Origin: CAZSGN01 sp964606415
GTDB lineage: Bacteria > Bacteroidota > Bacteroidia > Bacteroidales > JBBRXJ01
Length of the DNA: 8,406 nucleotides
Reading direction: 5' to 3'
Assembly (NCBI GenBank): GCA_964606415.1
Contig: CAZSGN010000116.1
Coordinates: 1-8,406 of the forward strand
Position numbers and translations under genes: made by a program. Below, piece by piece: positions 5,941 through 8,406 of this stretch; positions within the stretch are counted from its first letter, which is position 1; each line of letters begins with the position of its first letter. A model generated the notes under the pieces. That model saw only the letters and a list, made by a program, of their open reading frames with translations, made no database searches and was not told the origin of the DNA.

Positions 5941-6526
5941 AACTGGGATTAAGCGGGGAATTAGCCCATACCTGCATATGCTCTCCCAGGCTTTCCAGGC
6001 TTTCTCTCCATATATCATCATTGCTTCTCTTCATTATAGCCTGGCTATTAATTTGTGAAACGATCCAGAAATTCTCAAGCAATTCATTTTCCAATTGACC
6101 TTCAGACCATCCCGAATATCCCAGGAAAAAACGAAGCAACTTTTCATCATACCCTTCAACTTCGATCAACTCTTTTAATTTATCAAAATCACCACCCCAC
6201 CATAAGTCGTCTGTAACCTGAACAGCATTTGGAATCCGCTCACCATAGCGGTGAATAAAATGAATATTATCCGTGTTAACCGGCCCACCAAGAGAGATAT
6301 GCGCATTTGCAACCGGAAAATCTTTTATTGCATCATTTAATTGCAAATCAACAGGTTTATTTAAAACAAACCCAACGGTGCCTTCCGGGCTATGTTCGGT
6401 AATAAAAATAACAGCCCGCTTAAAATAAATATCTGTTAAAAAAGGCTCAGAAACAAGCACCCTTCCGGGTTTAGGCTGTACATTATTGTATTTAAACTGA
6501 AAAATATCGCTATTAAAAATCTCCAT
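5933..6526 (-). CDS. yqgE: YqgE/AlgH family protein (DUF179)
   Basis: A 197-residue cytoplasmic protein of the widespread UPF0301/AlgH family. The signatures are GRVLVSEPFL (residues 21-30), GTVGFVLNKP (49-58), LGGPV (79-83), WWGGD (109-113) and GYSGWSEGQLENEL (136-149), the last being diagnostic. Length fits the family. No signal peptide or membrane segment. Biochemical function is unsettled: the name AlgH comes from a proposed regulatory role in alginate production in Pseudomonas, which is unlikely to apply here. The ATG at 6524-6526 gives the expected N-terminus with a short Bacteroidota-style extension (DIFQFKYNNVQPKPG). There is no SD. It converges on the aminotransferase operon across 240 bp. 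A TAACTTTT about 60 nt upstream on its strand is a weak -7 candidate. Confidence 0.95.
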   Translation of the reverse strand: MEIFNSDIFQFKYNNVQPKPGRVLVSEPFLTDIYFKRAVIFITEHSPEGTVGFVLNKPVDLQLNDAIKDFPVANAHISLGGPVNTDNIHFIHRYGERIPNAVQVTDDLWWGGDFDKLKELIEVEGYDEKLLRFFLGYSGWSEGQLENELLENFWIVSQINSQAIMKRSNDDIWRESLESLGEHMQVWANSPLNPSFN

Positions 6527-6888
6527 TGTTCAATGCTTTTTCTTTATTCAATCAATCTTCTTTTTTTATTATATTAAAAGTTAACATATAAAAAACGCTC
6601 ATTTACTCGCTAACTAAGTAACGGTTGATTTTCAAATTAATGATTTATTTTGGTTTAAAAATATTCTTTGGTATAAAATTTTCAATACTTTTATTGGCAT
6701 GAATATATAACATTAAGCATCAAACAGTGATAATATCTAAAAATGAAACGAGCCATGACAATATTATTGGCATCACTTTTTGATAATTTTGGGATTATGA
6801 TATGCCGTGAAACTAGTTTTGAAAATTATGAAGTACATCTAACCATTAAAATTTAGACATAAACAGATCAATTTAAAAAGAAAGAAAC
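6527..6888. other. AT-rich intergenic region (362 bp) between yqgE and the YciO-like gene
   Basis: This is a divergent gap and must hold promoters for both flanking genes. It contains a perfect TAnnTTTG match (6784-6791), a 10-bp direct repeat TTATTGGCAT (6691-6700 and 6764-6773), and a small inverted repeat TTACT/AGTAA (6603-6621). A 37-codon ATG frame at 6743-6856 has no RBS or recognisable features and is not called. No tRNA or structured RNA was recognised. Confidence 0.65.
6784..6791 (+). promoter_or_regulatory. Perfect TAnnTTTG -7 element, candidate promoter of the YciO-like gene
   Basis: TAATTTTG matches the Bacteroidota -7 consensus at all defined positions. A start near 6797 would give a leader of about 90 nt before the ATG at 6889. 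No TTTG is present at the usual distance upstream (the best is TTGG at a spacing of about 13), so the call relies on the -7 box only. Confidence 0.35.
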
Positions 6889-7503
6889 ATGCTCATTAAA
6901 TTATATGAAGAAAATCCCAATCCTCAGCAAATACAAAAGATTGTTGATATTTTAAGAAAAGACGGTGTGATCATCTATCCAACTGACACTGTCTATGGGG
7001 TAGGCTGTGACATTTTCAGTCGCAAAGCTATAGAACGGGTTGCACAGATCAAAAATGCAGATGTCAAAAAAGATCATTTCTCATTTATTTGCTCAGACCT
7101 TAGCCAACTCTCCTGTTTCACTAAACCACTAGATAATAAAACATTCAAACTTATCAGGCGAAATTTACCAGGCCCCTTCACCTTTATACTCCCGGCAAGC
7201 AATCAGGTCCCAAAATTATTACTGAGCAAGAAAAAGACAGTCGGTATTCGTATCCCGGATAACAATATCATTCGGGAAATTGTCAGAGAATTAGGTAATC
7301 CTATCATAACAACCTCAGTCATTGATGATGATGAGCTAATCGAGTACACCACGGACCCCGAATTAATTCATGAAAAATATATAAATACAGTTAATATAGT
7401 TATTGATGGCGGTTACGGGAACAATATACCCAGTACCGTTGTGGACTGTACAAAAAATCCGTTCGCTATAGTCCGGGAAGGAATAGGAAAAATCCAATAT
7501 TAA
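6889..7503 (+). CDS. Sua5/YrdC/YciO family protein, YciO-like (annotated as threonylcarbamoyl-AMP synthase)
   Basis: A 204-residue YrdC-fold protein. Members of the family make threonylcarbamoyl-AMP from threonine, bicarbonate and ATP, the first step of the t6A37 tRNA modification. Seen here: PTDTVYG (residues 31-37), PGPFTFIL (94-101), TVGIRIPDN (117-125), TTS (141-143), DGGYG (173-177), PSTVVD (181-186) and REG (196-198). Overall layout and length (about 205) follow E. coli YciO, including the segment DHFSFICSDLSQLS (62-75), which corresponds to HNFTLMCRDLSELS in YciO. TsaC and Sua5 have a KxR-P motif at that place, and it is not seen here. So family membership is certain, but whether it is the t6A enzyme is not. 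No Sua5 C-terminal domain is present. The ATG at 6889 is preceded only by a weak AAAGAAAGAAAC purine run. Confidence 0.9.
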   Translation: MLIKLYEENPNPQQIQKIVDILRKDGVIIYPTDTVYGVGCDIFSRKAIERVAQIKNADVKKDHFSFICSDLSQLSCFTKPLDNKTFKLIRRNLPGPFTFILPASNQVPKLLLSKKKTVGIRIPDNNIIREIVRELGNPIITTSVIDDDELIEYTTDPELIHEKYINTVNIVIDGGYGNNIPSTVVDCTKNPFAIVREGIGKIQY

Positions 7504-7636
7504 ACAAAATCTCACCTATCATGTTCATATACTATGATATGTTCATTTAGAAATAGTTATCCCGGTTGCCATCGGAAATCCCTGATGCGCCAAGCTCCAA
7601 ATCATTTATTTTTAGAGCCTTAGCAATTAAAAACTT
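7504..7636. repeat. Convergent intergenic region with a short direct repeat and weak hairpin
   Basis: Between the convergent YciO-like and ROK genes, ATGTTCAT occurs twice (7521-7528 and 7539-7546; period 18). Inside it TATCAT (7518-7523) can pair with ATGATA (7534-7539). Further on, CATCGG (7570-7575) and CCCTGATG (7580-7587) can form a bulged hairpin with an AAAT loop. Either may help termination, but none has a clean T tract. Confidence 0.35.
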
Positions 7637-8406
7637 TTATTGATCTAACTGATTCAAAGCATAAGCGTAAGCTCCGCGAGCAATCATTGTACTGGTATCT
7701 TCCCGGGTAAAAGCTATTCCAATACGGTCATCCCTGTCGTAAACCACCTTTCTTTCCGAGCCATAGACCTTCAATTCTTTTTCATCGCCCTCAAGAAATT
7801 GTTCCATTTCTTTTTCATCATCAAGATTATAAACATAAGGCGTTAGCCTGGGAAAACGCTGGTTATCATAGGTCACCCATTCACTTCTCATTTCCTCAAG
7901 CATAGAAGGAACAATTAAAGATTTAGCACCAGCCACACCACCACCTATAACAATCAGTCCATCAATTAAAGCAGTAATATTAGCCAGTGCATCACCCAAC
8001 ACTTTACCAAAATAAGCATAAGCATCTTTAGCTGCCTGTTTATTACCATTTTTTTCACCCATGGCTATTTCAAATATATCCTTCGGTTCAAGCTTGTTGT
8101 CTTTTATACCTGCATATTCGGCATATTTTCTTTTCACAACCCTTATCGCGACCCCTTCTTCTTCGACATTACATATGGGGTTGTATTTTGTTCCCATAAT
8201 CCAGGCCTCAGCGCCAACATTATCACCAACAAATAATTCCCCATTGCGAACAATCCCCAGGCCAAAACCAGTACCCAACGTAATACCTACAAGATTTGAG
8301 AATTGCTTTTCACTTCCGGCAGCCTGTAATTCCAGATTAATTTGAGGCAAGAAGCCAGTAAGCGCTTCGCCATACGCATATAACCAACCATCATTATTAA
8401 TAAAAA
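7637..8406 (-). CDS. ROK-family sugar kinase, 5' end cut by the window (glucokinase-like)
   Basis: The visible 255 residues are the C-terminal part of a ROK protein; the frame is open to the window edge, so the TTG near 8350 is an internal leucine rather than the start. It begins with FINNDGWLYAYGEAL, which holds the catalytic aspartate of the ROK kinases (fragment residue 5) and the following GE. Then come VGITLGTGFGLGIVRNGELF (phosphate-binding strand) and GLIVIGGGVAGAKSLIVPSM, the C-terminal ATPase-core motif. The zinc-binding GHxxx-CxCGxxGCxE motif of typical ROK glucokinases and repressors is absent: that region reads NPICNVEEEGVAIRVVKRKY. This matches a Bacteroidota subfamily annotated simply as ROK protein. 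Activity would be ATP-dependent phosphorylation of a hexose in the cytoplasm, with the sugar unknown. The conserved ARGAYAYALNQL ending indicates an intact 3' end. Confidence 0.9.
   Translation of the reverse strand, partial: FINNDGWLYAYGEALTGFLPQINLELQAAGSEKQFSNLVGITLGTGFGLGIVRNGELFVGDNVGAEAWIMGTKYNPICNVEEEGVAIRVVKRKYAEYAGIKDNKLEPKDIFEIAMGEKNGNKQAAKDAYAYFGKVLGDALANITALIDGLIVIGGGVAGAKSLIVPSMLEEMRSEWVTYDNQRFPRLTPYVYNLDDEKEMEQFLEGDEKELKVYGSERKVVYDRDDRIGIAFTREDTSTMIARGAYAYALNQLDQ

Noticed and set aside
6743..6856. 37-codon ATG frame in the yqgE / YciO-like gap (starts MKRAMTILLASLF)
   Set aside because: There is no RBS, no recognisable domain, and the proposed promoter element at 6784-6791 lies inside it. 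It fits a chance frame in AT-rich DNA.
7518..7546. CRISPR-like or phage attachment repeat from the two ATGTTCAT copies
   Set aside because: Only two 8-bp copies exist, far too short and few for an array, and no integrase, tRNA or cas gene is nearby.
8061..8345. Plus-strand 94-residue frame inside the ROK gene
   Set aside because: It is antisense to well-conserved ROK motifs and resembles a shadow frame, with many serines and prolines and no domain.
8348..8350. TTG as the start of the ROK gene
   Set aside because: The frame continues upstream to the window edge and encodes the conserved INNDG...YGE motif, so this TTG is an internal leucine codon.

Overview
The window looks like an ordinary chromosomal segment of a low-GC Bacteroidota (Bacteroidetes) bacterium. 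The signs are a secreted protein with a degenerate type IX secretion (T9SS) C-terminal domain, a PD40 beta-propeller protein of the type common in this phylum, a Bacteroidota-type HolA, an unaccompanied HsdR-N-like nuclease-fold protein, a zinc-motif-less ROK kinase of the Bacteroidota type, mostly absent Shine-Dalgarno sequences, and promoter-like TTTG / TAnnTTTG boxes. No mobile element, CRISPR array, rRNA or tRNA gene was seen. I did not find a convincing new biological system.

Left part (1-2336): the 3' end of a PD40-repeat protein is followed by a GNAT acetyltransferase that appears to start at TTG. This plus-strand pair runs head-on into a minus-strand pair: a T9SS-type secreted protein followed by a short HsdR-N/PD-(D/E)XK protein. 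The 3' ends of the GNAT and HsdR-N genes overlap by 17 bp.

Centre (2337-5940): a 385-bp AT-rich divergent intergenic region carries candidate promoters and a GC-rich inverted repeat. It leads into a tight four-gene plus-strand operon: holA (DNA polymerase III delta), a rhomboid protease, a GmhB-like HAD phosphatase and a class IV aminotransferase (PabC/IlvE type). The junctions are a 1-nt gap, a TAATG 1-nt overlap and an 8-nt overlap, so translational coupling is likely although the functions look unrelated. A short region with several possible hairpins and one doubtful 31-codon ORF follows.

Right part (5933-8406): yqgE/algH on the minus strand, a 362-bp AT-rich gap, a YciO-like member of the Sua5/YrdC/YciO family on the plus strand, and the 3' two-thirds or so of a ROK-family sugar kinase on the minus strand, cut by the window edge. 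Most genes are housekeeping: replication, tRNA modification or a related reaction, cofactor metabolism, sugar phosphorylation and envelope proteins.
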